Source of the DNA: Phycisphaerae bacterium
Lineage (GTDB): Bacteria > Planctomycetota > Phycisphaerae > Tepidisphaerales > Tepidisphaeraceae
DNA length: 11,047 bases
NCBI GenBank assembly: GCA_014380825.1
Contig: JACMJD010000301.1
Span: forward strand, 1-11,047
Reading direction: 5' to 3'
Part shown: one piece after another, positions 1-6,518 of the stretch
How positions within the stretch are numbered: position 1 is the first letter of the stretch
Layout: each line of letters starts with the position of its first letter
Translations under genes and position numbers: made by a program
The notes under the pieces: generated by a model
Database searches by the model: none
What the model was told of the DNA's origin: nothing
What the model saw: the letters and a program-made list of their open reading frames with translations, nothing else

Positions 1-1
1 C

Positions 2-811
2 ATGAGGCCGGCGATGTTACAGGCCGCAAGCGCTTTCGGCAACAGCGGACAGACGATCGGCCCGGAGCCCGGCGCGGACGAATCGCGGACGTATCTGGCC
101 ATCCTTCCGCTGGCGATGCTCGGCGCGCTGGGCCTGCCGGTGCTGATCGATGTCGCGCAATCGGTGATTCGCACCGAGCGACTCGCGACGCACACGCGAA
201 CGGTGCTAATGGCCAGCGTGGTCGCATTTCTCACTGGTTTCATCGCGTGCGCCTGGTTCGCGCTGCCCGATCAGGCGCTGAGCCAAATTTCGTCGAGTCG
301 GTGGCGGCAGGCGCTGTCGAGCGGTTTGATCGCGAGCATCAACACGCGCACTGCGGGCCTGCCAATCGAATACGTCTACGACTACCCGCGCGCGATGCAG
401 TGGCTGCTGATCCTGCTGATGCTGATCGGCGGCGCCCCGGCGAGCGCCGCGGGAGGATTGAAATTGACGACGCTAATCGTGCTCTTCGCCGGCGTCCGCC
501 GCGCGCTGCGCGGCGAAGCGCCGGGCCGATCGTTCGGCGTCGCGCTGGTCTGGCTCGGCATTTTCGCGATCCTGATCTTCTTCTCGATGCTCTGGCTGCT
601 CGGCAGCGCCCCGGAAATCTCCAGCGACCGTGCCCTGTTCATCACCGCCAGCGCCGTCAGCAATGTTGGGCTGTCACCCGACCCGCTCTCGATCACGGCG
701 GCGAATGGTTATGCCCTGTCGATGACGATGCTGCTGGGCCGGTTGTTTCCGATCTGCATTCTTTGGTGGATGGCGGTGACGACGAATGACGGCGAGATCG
801 CCGTCGCGTAA
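2..811 (+). CDS. trkH: TrkH/KtrB-family potassium uptake channel subunit, C-terminal part (5' truncated)
   Basis: This is the membrane-embedded, ion-conducting subunit of a Trk/Ktr potassium uptake system. Only the last 269 residues are in the window. The reading frame is open to the left edge, so the Met at base 2 is probably internal. The pore-loop signatures of the family are visible: SAFGNSG (residues 10-16), SINTRTAGL (112-120), the family's GGSPGSTAGG-like motif as GGAPASAAGG (143-152), and SAVSNVGLS (217-225). They are separated by hydrophobic spans near 33-52, 67-88, 132-146, 155-165, 178-201 and 238-260. The selectivity-filter glycines are kept in all the loops seen. Partner RCK/TrkA subunits normally gate such channels; none is in the window. 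The gene ends with TAA five bases before a palindrome and converges on rpiB. Confidence 0.88.
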   Translation: MRPAMLQAASAFGNSGQTIGPEPGADESRTYLAILPLAMLGALGLPVLIDVAQSVIRTERLATHTRTVLMASVVAFLTGFIACAWFALPDQALSQISSSRWRQALSSGLIASINTRTAGLPIEYVYDYPRAMQWLLILLMLIGGAPASAAGGLKLTTLIVLFAGVRRALRGEAPGRSFGVALVWLGIFAILIFFSMLWLLGSAPEISSDRALFITASAVSNVGLSPDPLSITAANGYALSMTMLLGRLFPICILWWMAVTTNDGEIAVA

Positions 812-815
812 ATCG

Positions 816-912
816 CAAATCACAAAGAAGCTCCGATGCGAAAGCAGAAAAGCTCTAAATGCGAATCCACGCTTTGCGTTGCTATTGAGTCTTGAGATTT
901 CTTTGTGATTTG
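816..912. repeat. Palindrome 1, between convergent trkH and rpiB
   Basis: A perfect 14-base inverted repeat, CAAATCACAAAGAA at 816-829, returns as its reverse complement at 899-912. The two arms are separated by 69 bases with no coding signal. The left arm begins five bases after the trkH stop codon. Lying between convergent genes it could act as a bidirectional terminator or RNA 3' end. Only a short T run (TCTTTT, 913-918) follows on the plus strand, so it is not a classical Rho-independent terminator. Confidence 0.7.
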
Positions 913-935
913 TCTTTTGTGATTTGGAACTTCCG

Positions 936-1385
936 CTACTTCCGGCTTTCTCGCTCGATCGCCGTAATCTTATCCACCCGCCGATCATGCCGGCCCGGTA
1001 CGTACGGCGTGCTCAGGAAGATTTCGACGATCTGGCGAATCTGATCCTCGCTCAACAAATCCGTTCCAAGACACAGCACATTGCAGTGATTGTGTTCTCG
1101 CGATCGACGCGCCGTCACTTCATCATGCGCCAGCGCCGCTCGGATGCCCTGAATCTTGTTGGCGACGATCGACATGCCGATGCCGCTGCCGTCGAGCAAG
1201 ATGCCAAGATCGCAATCGCCCTTCGCGACCGCGCGGGCCGCGGGTGCGGCGACATCGGGGTAGTCGGAGGCGGCCGTGCCATCCGAGCCGAAGTCGGTCG
1301 TCTCGTGGCCCAGCTTGTTCAGCAAGGGCAGGAGACGTCGCTTGGCATCGTATCCGCGGTGGTCGCACGCCACGGCCAGTTTCAT
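936..1385 (-). CDS. rpiB: Ribose-5-phosphate isomerase B (RpiB/LacAB family)
   Basis: This cytosolic enzyme of 149 residues, a normal length for RpiB, interconverts ribose 5-phosphate and ribulose 5-phosphate in the pentose phosphate pathway. The start is the ATG at 1385, because AAGGAG lies six bases upstream; a TTG just before it is too close to that site. Family features are the N-terminal CDHRGY (residues 7-12), the phosphate loop GSGIGMSIVANK (66-77), REHNHCNVL (96-104) with His98, and GRHDRRV (131-137). At the position of the E. coli catalytic Cys66 this protein has Asp65 (LLDGSGIG), so the proton-transfer residue differs or the substrate is another sugar phosphate. The gene lies downstream of the Sua5-phosphatase fusion on the same strand, with a palindrome between them. 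The link matches the ywlC-ywlE-ywlF order in Bacillus, where ywlF is rpiB. Confidence 0.93.
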   Translation of the reverse strand: MKLAVACDHRGYDAKRRLLPLLNKLGHETTDFGSDGTAASDYPDVAAPAARAVAKGDCDLGILLDGSGIGMSIVANKIQGIRAALAHDEVTARRSREHNHCNVLCLGTDLLSEDQIRQIVEIFLSTPYVPGRHDRRVDKITAIERESRK

Positions 1386-1405
1386 CAATCGCTCCTTCGT
1401 CGCTT

Positions 1406-1490
1406 CAGAGGTTAGAGGTTAGAGGGCAGAGGTCAGGGAAGAAATTGAATTCGTCTTCCCTGCCCTCTGCACTCTGACCTCTGCCCTCTA
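1406..1490. repeat. Palindrome 2, purine-rich, overlapping the stop codon of the sua5 fusion
   Basis: Two 36-base arms (1406-1441 and 1455-1490) are inverted copies with about 30 of 36 positions matching. The loop is 13 bases. The left arm itself contains short tandem copies of AGAGGTT and AGAGGG-like units. The outer end of the right arm supplies the TAG stop codon (1488-1490, minus strand) of the sua5-phosphatase fusion gene. The element lies between two genes transcribed leftwards and ends 20 bases before the rpiB start, so it could form a hairpin in a shared transcript. Confidence 0.75.
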
Positions 1491-2606
1491 CGCAAGCACT
1501 GTTTCCTTCAACCGCTTCTCGATCAGACTTTTGAGCATGACCGCCAGTTCATTGTACAGCGAAGCGTCGCCGCCAATGGGGTCTTCTACGTCGCCGGCGG
1601 GGTCGAGCGATACGGTCTTTTCCGCCGCACCGGGCACGAGCGATGTCACCGCTTGAAGATGACTTCGCTGCATCGCGAAGATGATGTCGGCCTGGTGAAT
1701 CAGCTCGACACTCAGCGTGCGCGAGCGATGCTTGGATAGATCCGCGCCGAGCGTTTTCACCGCATCGACCGCCTGCGGCGTTGCCCGCACGCCGGGCATC
1801 GCCCAACTGCCGGCGGACATCACGATCACGCCTTTGCTTTCGAGCTGCTCTTCGCTCACGCCTAGATGTTGCGCGATCACGTGCCGCGCGATCGCCTCCG
1901 CCATCGGTGAGCGGCAAGTGTTTCCGCTGCACACGAACAGCACGGTGGTGCGCAGCAGGCGCTCGATGATTCGCTGATCGTAAATTCCGGTCCGCACAAT
2001 TTCCCACTTGTCCTTGCCGACGCGAAGGATCGTCGACGGCTTTGCGTATCGCGGCTGGGCCGCATCCAGCACTAGGTCGACTTTGCCCTCCAGATGATCA
2101 AATGATTGCACGCCCGCCGTGGTTTTCGGTTCGACCAGCGTGAGGGCAACCGGTGCTCGCACTTGTTCGAGCACATCGCGCGCGACAATGTGATCCGGGC
2201 ATCGCAGCGTGATGATGTTGTCATCGTACAGATCCGCGACGTTGACCTTCTTGCTGCTCGCGACCTCGCGCTGTCGCGCGGGCGACACTTCAAACATTAA
2301 CCCCACCGGACCGGGCAAGAGCTTCTTCATGATGCGACGACCGAGATCGCCGACATCGTCAAGAAACTCCATCGCCGCTTGCGGCTTAGCGAGGTGAACC
2401 GTGAACGGACGAGCATCCCCACCGCCGCGCAGCTCGCGCAATCGCGCAATCGCTTCCGGTCGATCCAGCGCACCAGCCGCGCCATAGACCGTTTCAGTCG
2501 GCAGCACGACCACACCGCCCGCGCGGAGTTTTTCGCCCGCGCGCGCGATCTGCGCGTCGTAATCAGCCACATCGAAAATATTCACGACATTGGCGGACAT
2601 CTGCAT
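1488..2606 (-). CDS. Fusion of threonylcarbamoyl-AMP synthase (Sua5/YwlC) with a YwlE-like protein arginine/tyrosine phosphatase
   Basis: A 372-residue two-domain protein. Residues about 8-215 are a Sua5/YrdC domain, which makes threonylcarbamoyl-AMP from threonine, bicarbonate and ATP for t6A37 in ANN-decoding tRNAs. It shows PTETVYG (36-42) and PSTILRV (190-196). The usual KGRP stretch is altered to RGGGDARP (60-67). Residues about 219-365 are a low-molecular-weight phosphatase with the CX5R loop CSGNTCRS (Cys226, Arg232) and the general-acid motif EDPIGGD (Asp342). The Thr in NTCRS matches the Thr that favours phosphoarginine in YwlE; classical tyrosine phosphatases usually have Ile there. 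The chosen start is the ATG at 2606; GTG 2609 and ATG 2600 are alternatives. A promoter-like sequence ends nine bases upstream of it, so the mRNA may be nearly leaderless. Separate neighbouring genes in Bacillus encode the same two activities. Confidence 0.9.
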   Translation of the reverse strand: MQMSANVVNIFDVADYDAQIARAGEKLRAGGVVVLPTETVYGAAGALDRPEAIARLRELRGGGDARPFTVHLAKPQAAMEFLDDVGDLGRRIMKKLLPGPVGLMFEVSPARQREVASSKKVNVADLYDDNIITLRCPDHIVARDVLEQVRAPVALTLVEPKTTAGVQSFDHLEGKVDLVLDAAQPRYAKPSTILRVGKDKWEIVRTGIYDQRIIERLLRTTVLFVCSGNTCRSPMAEAIARHVIAQHLGVSEEQLESKGVIVMSAGSWAMPGVRATPQAVDAVKTLGADLSKHRSRTLSVELIHQADIIFAMQRSHLQAVTSLVPGAAEKTVSLDPAGDVEDPIGGDASLYNELAVMLKSLIEKRLKETVLA

Positions 2607-2614
2607 CACGACCG

Positions 2615-2643
2615 ATTATCTGCCTGCCGATCGCATACTTCAA
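2615..2643 (-). promoter_or_regulatory. Putative sigma70-type promoter of the sua5-phosphatase fusion
   Basis: On the minus strand, TTGAAG (2643-2638) and GATAAT (2620-2615) are separated by exactly 17 bases. This matches the -35 and -10 consensus at four and five of six positions. Transcription would begin near 2607-2609, almost at the start codon, which fits the lack of a ribosome-binding site there. Confidence 0.5.
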
Positions 2644-2666
2644 GAACGGCCCGCCGGACGTATGAT
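2639..2666 (+). promoter_or_regulatory. Putative promoter of the LolA-like lipoprotein gene
   Basis: TATGAT at 2661-2666 is a good -10 match. TTCAAG at 2639-2644 is a weak -35 at a 16-base spacing. A start near 2673 would leave a leader of about 24 bases carrying AAAGGAG (2686-2692), four bases before the ATG. The -35 hexamer overlaps that of the divergent promoter. Confidence 0.35.
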
Positions 2667-2696
2667 CTGGCGTGTCTAATCTCCCAAAGGAGTGCG

Positions 2697-3521
2697 ATGA
2701 ATCACTGTCTCAGAAAATTATCGATTGCCTTGGCGTTACTGGTCGGCGCGGGGTGCGTCGCCAATCAATCGCAGCAGACGCATGCGCAGACGTCGCAGCC
2801 GACGCAGGCGACAGCACCGTCATCGAGCGTCGATGCGATTCTCGATGGGTTGGAACGGCGCGGGCAGGATCTGCAATCGCTGCGCGCTGATGTGAAGTTG
2901 ACCGAAACTGATCCGGCGCTCGGCAATGAAATGGCAAGGTCAGGCTGGTTCGCGCTGCAAAATCAACCCGACGGATCGACGCGCGCTCACATCGTCTTCG
3001 ACCGAAAATACGTCGACCAGAAGACGTCGAGCGAGAAGATCGAATATCTCCTCGACGGCGGAAAACTAACCGACCGAAATTACGCGCGCAAAAAGCAGGC
3101 GACGCGCACGATCATGCGACCTGGCGAAAAGATGAACCTGCTGAAACTGGGCGAGGGCCCGTTCCCGCTGCCGATCGGACAAAAGCGGCTCGATGTGCTT
3201 GAGCAGTTCGACGTGCAGAAAATCGATCCCGCCAACGACGATCCACCGGGCACAGTACACCTGCAATTGACGCCGAAAGAGCGCACGCCGCTGTCGCGAA
3301 AGTTCAAGACGATCGACACTTGGGTGGCCAACGACTTGCCGGTGCGGATCAAAACGCTGGATCGCAACGAATCTACCGAGCGCACGACGGACCTGACGAA
3401 CATCCAGATCAATTCAGCCCTGAAGGATGCAGACTTCGAGCTGCCAAAAATCGACGACAAGTGGAGTCTCACTGAAGAGACGTACCAAGAACCGTCGAAC
3501 ACTCCGTCAAGCGGTCGTTGA
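2697..3521 (+). CDS. LolA-like outer-membrane lipoprotein-sorting family protein, probable lipoprotein
   Basis: A 274-residue exported protein. The ATG at 2697 follows a strong ribosome-binding site, AAAGGAG. Residues 1-20 (basic start, then LSIALALLVGAGC) form a signal peptide ending in a lipobox-like GAGC, with Cys20 the probable lipidated residue. The -3 Gly is atypical. A Gln/Thr/Ser-rich linker follows to about 44. The rest resembles the half-barrel LolA/LolB fold: a helical start LDGLERRGQDLQSLRADVKL (49-68), then beta-rich stretches with a YLLDGGKL strand (117-124) and the segment GEGPFPLPIGQKR (152-164). I recall similar GPFPLPIGQ segments in LolA-type proteins of planctomycetes, but could not check this. 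The role is inferred as lipid or lipoprotein carriage in the periplasm. Its stop codon directly abuts that of the convergent isomerase gene. Confidence 0.75.
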   Translation: MNHCLRKLSIALALLVGAGCVANQSQQTHAQTSQPTQATAPSSSVDAILDGLERRGQDLQSLRADVKLTETDPALGNEMARSGWFALQNQPDGSTRAHIVFDRKYVDQKTSSEKIEYLLDGGKLTDRNYARKKQATRTIMRPGEKMNLLKLGEGPFPLPIGQKRLDVLEQFDVQKIDPANDDPPGTVHLQLTPKERTPLSRKFKTIDTWVANDLPVRIKTLDRNESTERTTDLTNIQINSALKDADFELPKIDDKWSLTEETYQEPSNTPSSGR

Positions 3522-4925
3522 TCACCGCGTCGTCGGCAAAGTCGACGTCGGCTGAGTCGTCGGCGACGTAGTCGGAACCACCGTCGGCCGAGTCGTTGGC
3601 GGTGCCACCGGCGGCACCGTCGCGGGCACGGTCGCGGGCATCGCGGGCGCTGTTGCGGGTTCGGATTTCTTGGCGCGATCCTCCTCAATGTTCCGATCCA
3701 GCGCGCGCTTCATTTCGTTCTTATCCTGAAGCTCGTCAACCTTGCGGTTCCGCTGCGCATCGTACTGCTCCTTCAGCACGGGCTCGTTGATCTTCAGCGA
3801 TGTCACCACATCGCGCTGAAGCGATGCTCGCAGGCCCTGCACGGTCACCTCGAGTTGACGCGCAACCAGGAATTCGCGCACGCTATTCTTCACGTCTTCG
3901 AACTTCAGCAGCTTTGGCGGGATTCGCTGTTCGAGCTTGATGATGTGATAGGCGTCGCCGATAAGCGTCGCATCGGACACTTCGCCAATCTTCAACGCGA
4001 ATGCGACGTCCTTGAAAAGTGTCGGAAAATCAGGCGTGTCGCGACTGAACGGCTGAAGCTCGCCGCCCAGCGCGGCGCTTGGCGGGTGGCGGCTCATCTC
4101 GCGCGCGACGACCTCGAATGCATCGCCCGCCGAAAGCCGGCGCTTCACTTCGGTCGCCTCTTTAAGATCGGCCACCTGAATATCGCGCACCACGGCTTTC
4201 TCGCCGTACAGATGATTGAACGCCTTGCGTAGCGCCTCATCATCGGGCGGGCCCTGCGCTTTCAGGACTGATTCGGCGAGCGCCCGCAGGTTCGTATTCG
4301 TCTCCATCACGATGTTGAAATCGGTGCGCGACACTTTCTGCTGCTGAAGCAACTGTTCGAGCAGCATATTTCGTTCTTTGCGAATGTCGTTGCGAATCTG
4401 CTCGGCACGAATCTTGTTCTTGGCGGCCTCGGCTTTTTCCAGCTCGACGTTCAGTAGATGCAGATCGCGATCCTTCTCCTCATTGAAGAGCGTCGCCAGG
4501 TATCGCTCCGTTTCGTTGGTGACGTCGGTTGGCGTGACGTTCAGGCTGCGCGCTTTCGCTTCCTGCTTGGCAAGCTCGAGCTGCGCCACTTTGGCGAGCA
4601 TGTTCAGGCCGTAAGCTTCGACCAGCGGCTTTTCGAGCTGCCGACGGGTGATGTTCGTGTTGCCGACGACCGCGATCACATCGTCGCCGCTGTTGGCGGG
4701 CGTTGGCGGCGTTGCGTTCACATTGGGTGATTGCGTCGCACCCGGATTCGCAGGCGGATTGCTCGTCGCCGGTGGACGGTTGCCGCTCGGGTTCGTCACG
4801 TTCGGCGTGTTCGACGCGACCGGCGCGGGCGCGTCTTTATTCGCGCAACCGCTGATCGCGATCGTCAAAATGATCGTGAAAAGACGGAAATTTCCCCAGT
4901 TTTTTCGATCGCGGTGCGGCTTCAA
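3522..4925 (-). CDS. Parvulin-type peptidyl-prolyl cis-trans isomerase, SurA/PrsA-like lipoprotein
   Basis: A 467-residue extracytoplasmic foldase. I choose the TTG at 4925 as start: AAAGG lies six bases upstream, it gives a classic lipoprotein signal (MKPHRDRK, hydrophobic FTIILTIA, lipobox ISGC with Cys27), and a strong promoter lies just upstream. A longer frame to 5006 would begin above that promoter. Residues 28-80 are a Pro/Asn/Thr-rich linker. About 81-240 form a SurA-like chaperone region with long charged helices. About 245-335 are the rotamase domain, with conserved LSAGDAFEVVAREMS (264-278) and LGGELQPFSRD (286-296). Residues 336-420 are helical. The C-terminus from about 421 is a low-complexity Pro/Thr/Ala tail with TTRPT- and TTQPT-like repeats. 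It probably helps fold exported proteins. Confidence 0.87.
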   Translation of the reverse strand: MKPHRDRKNWGNFRLFTIILTIAISGCANKDAPAPVASNTPNVTNPSGNRPPATSNPPANPGATQSPNVNATPPTPANSGDDVIAVVGNTNITRRQLEKPLVEAYGLNMLAKVAQLELAKQEAKARSLNVTPTDVTNETERYLATLFNEEKDRDLHLLNVELEKAEAAKNKIRAEQIRNDIRKERNMLLEQLLQQQKVSRTDFNIVMETNTNLRALAESVLKAQGPPDDEALRKAFNHLYGEKAVVRDIQVADLKEATEVKRRLSAGDAFEVVAREMSRHPPSAALGGELQPFSRDTPDFPTLFKDVAFALKIGEVSDATLIGDAYHIIKLEQRIPPKLLKFEDVKNSVREFLVARQLEVTVQGLRASLQRDVVTSLKINEPVLKEQYDAQRNRKVDELQDKNEMKRALDRNIEEDRAKKSEPATAPAMPATVPATVPPVAPPTTRPTVVPTTSPTTQPTSTLPTTR

Positions 4926-4955
4926 CGGTGGCCTTTCGCTAGTGGTGTCGCGCGG

Positions 4956-4984
4956 ATTGTCAGAACGGTGTGAACGGGTGTCAA
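4956..4984 (-). promoter_or_regulatory. Strong sigma70-type promoter of the isomerase gene
   Basis: On the minus strand, a perfect TTGACA (4984-4979) is followed after 17 bases by GACAAT (4961-4956, four of six). The predicted start is near 4949, giving a leader of about 24 bases with AAAGG before the TTG start at 4925. Confidence 0.55.
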
Positions 4985-5048
4985 GCGATTCTGCGGCAAT
5001 CCGCAAGCATCATAACCGCAACCTGACGAGAGTTTAGCGCCGCCCCGG

Positions 5049-5077
5049 TTGTGGCCGCGCCGGTTGGCCGATACAAA
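5049..5077 (+). promoter_or_regulatory. Weak candidate promoter of the exported phosphatase gene
   Basis: TTGTGG (5049-5054) and TACAAA (5072-5077) are spaced by 17 bases but match consensus at only three and four of six positions. A start about seven bases further would fall at the ATG, giving a leaderless mRNA. This fits the absence of a ribosome-binding site before 5085. Confidence 0.25.
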
Positions 5078-5084
5078 ACACTTC

Positions 5085-6032
5085 ATGACGTTTCGCATTT
5101 TCGTCGCATTCGCTTTGATTTTTTCCGCCGTCGCATCTGCGGCCGATAAACCCGTCCCGCAGGTCAAGCGTGCGCTGATCATCAGCGTGGATGGTTTGCG
5201 TCCCGACCTGATGCTCCGCGCCAAAGCGCCGCGCATGCAGGCAATGCTCGACCGCGGTTCATATTCGATGTGGGCGAAGACCACGCCGGGCGCGATCACA
5301 TTGCCGTCGCACGTGAGCATGCTGACCGGCGTGCCGCCGGAATGGCACGGCATCATGTGGAACCACGAGCTGCCGCTAAAGGAAGCCGTCTATCCAAACT
5401 TCCCAACCCTGTTCGAGTTGGCCAAGCGCCAAAAAATGTCAACCGCGGTGGTGGCCGGCAAGACGAAGTTCAACGTGCTGGATAAACCCGGCGTGCTGGA
5501 TTGGAAATTTTTCGCCAGCACCAGCACCGACAGCGACAACGAGGTGATCGCAACCGCACTGAAGATTCTGCGCGATCATCAGCCGGACGTGATGCTCGTC
5601 CATTTCGCGATCGTCGACGTCGCCGGGCACGGCAAGGGCTGGGGCTCACCAGAGCAGATGGCCGCGATCGAAGCAACCGACAAGTCGATCGCCCAGATTT
5701 TCGACGCGCTGGATGAGCTGAAGCTTGCCGATTCCACGTTCATCATCCTGTCGGCCGACCACGGCGGCGCCGGTCGCACGCATGGGCCGGAAGATCCGCG
5801 CAGCCGCATCATCCCGTGGATCGCGATGGGCCCCGGCATTCGCAAGAACTTCGATCTCACGCTGCTCGGCGCGGATTCGAACATCGAAACCTACGACACG
5901 TTCACCACGACCTGCACGATGCTGGGAATTCCATTCCAGCGGAACGTGAAGGGCAAGTTCATTCCGCAGATTCTGGAGAATCCGGAGCTGGTGAGACCGC
6001 AGTCGGATGCGACGACGCAGCCGAACAAGTAG
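5085..6032 (+). CDS. Exported alkaline-phosphatase-superfamily hydrolase (phosphodiesterase/nucleotide pyrophosphatase type)
   Basis: A 315-residue metal-dependent phosphoester hydrolase. The ATG at 5085 is chosen because it begins a good Sec signal peptide (MTFRIFVAFALIFSAVASA, likely cut before ADKP); the upstream TTG at 5049 would not. Superfamily motifs in order are ISVDGLRPDLM (33-43, first metal Asp36), TPGAITLPSHVSMLTG (67-82, with Thr72 the likely nucleophile), VDVAGHGKGWGS (177-188, Asp178 and His182) and LSADHGGAGRTHG (222-234, Asp225, His226, His233). Together they give the expected two-metal set. The layout is closest to the nucleotide pyrophosphatase/phosphodiesterase (type I phosphodiesterase) group. 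The substrate cannot be read from sequence. It is likely periplasmic. The tail (from about 303) is polar. The TAG stop precedes palindrome 3 by four bases. Confidence 0.85.
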   Translation: MTFRIFVAFALIFSAVASAADKPVPQVKRALIISVDGLRPDLMLRAKAPRMQAMLDRGSYSMWAKTTPGAITLPSHVSMLTGVPPEWHGIMWNHELPLKEAVYPNFPTLFELAKRQKMSTAVVAGKTKFNVLDKPGVLDWKFFASTSTDSDNEVIATALKILRDHQPDVMLVHFAIVDVAGHGKGWGSPEQMAAIEATDKSIAQIFDALDELKLADSTFIILSADHGGAGRTHGPEDPRSRIIPWIAMGPGIRKNFDLTLLGADSNIETYDTFTTTCTMLGIPFQRNVKGKFIPQILENPELVRPQSDATTQPNK

Positions 6033-6036
6033 ACGT

Positions 6037-6087
6037 CGTGATTACGTGATTACGTGAGTAGATGCATCACGTAAACACGTAATCACG
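6037..6087. repeat. Palindrome 3, between the phosphatase and acpS
   Basis: Two 21-base arms (6037-6057 and 6067-6087) are reverse complements with one mismatch and a nine-base loop. The left arm is a tandem of an 8-base unit, CGTGATTA, repeated with a partial third copy. It starts four bases after the phosphatase stop codon and ends 13 bases before the acpS start. No T tract follows. In RNA it would form a stable hairpin between two same-strand genes. Confidence 0.8.
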
Positions 6088-6100
6088 TTATCATTCCTCC

Positions 6101-6490
6101 ATGCCCATCGTCGGTCACGGCATCGACATCATCGAAACCGCCCGCATCAAACGCTCCGTCGAAGAACACGGCGAACGGTTCCTCGATCGCGTGTACACGC
6201 CCGCCGAGCGCGAATATTGCCAGCGCAGCAAGAAGCGTTACTTCGAACATTTAGCGGGTCGGTTTGCCGCGAAGGAAGCTGTCCTGAAAGTCCTCGGCAC
6301 CGGCTGGCGTGGCGGGATCGCCTGGACGGACATCGACATCGTCTCCCACACCTCCGGCCAGCCTCGTGTCGTTCTCACCGGCGAGTGTCTGCGGATCGCG
6401 AATGAGCTGGGCATCCGCGCCTGGCACGTGAGCATCAGCCACATCGAAACGCACGCGACCGCGAGCGCGATTGGGTTGCGAAGCGAGTAA
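6101..6490 (+). CDS. acpS: Holo-[acyl-carrier-protein] synthase
   Basis: A cytosolic enzyme of 129 residues, the usual AcpS length, that transfers the 4'-phosphopantetheine arm of coenzyme A to the serine of apo-ACP for fatty acid synthesis. Signatures are GHGIDIIE (5-12, Mg-binding Asp9), FLDRVYTPAEREYC (27-40), LAGRFAAKEAVLKVLGTG (51-68, with Glu59 the second metal ligand and the basic residues that meet CoA), and VSISHIETHATA (110-121). The start is the ATG at 6101, which begins the conserved N-terminus directly. There is no convincing ribosome-binding site; TCCTCC lies just upstream instead. The next gene begins 28 bases after its stop, suggesting co-transcription. Confidence 0.95.
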   Translation: MPIVGHGIDIIETARIKRSVEEHGERFLDRVYTPAEREYCQRSKKRYFEHLAGRFAAKEAVLKVLGTGWRGGIAWTDIDIVSHTSGQPRVVLTGECLRIANELGIRAWHVSISHIETHATASAIGLRSE

Positions 6491-6518
6491 CGAACCGAAC
6501 TATCTCGGAGTTTCACCA

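Noticed and set aside
2379..2696. Upstream extension of the LolA-like reading frame by about 106 residues
   Set aside because: It overlaps the Sua5 fusion gene antisense, has no ribosome-binding site, and would bury the signal peptide that starts at 2697.
3080..3688. 202-residue minus-strand frame rich in Arg
   Set aside because: It is antisense to the LolA-like gene and overlaps the isomerase tail in another frame; the composition is typical of a GC-rich shadow.
4926..5006. Longer isomerase frame starting at TTG 5006
   Set aside because: The promoter TTGACA-N17-GACAAT lies at 4984-4956, inside the extension, and the extra residues would displace the lipoprotein signal peptide.
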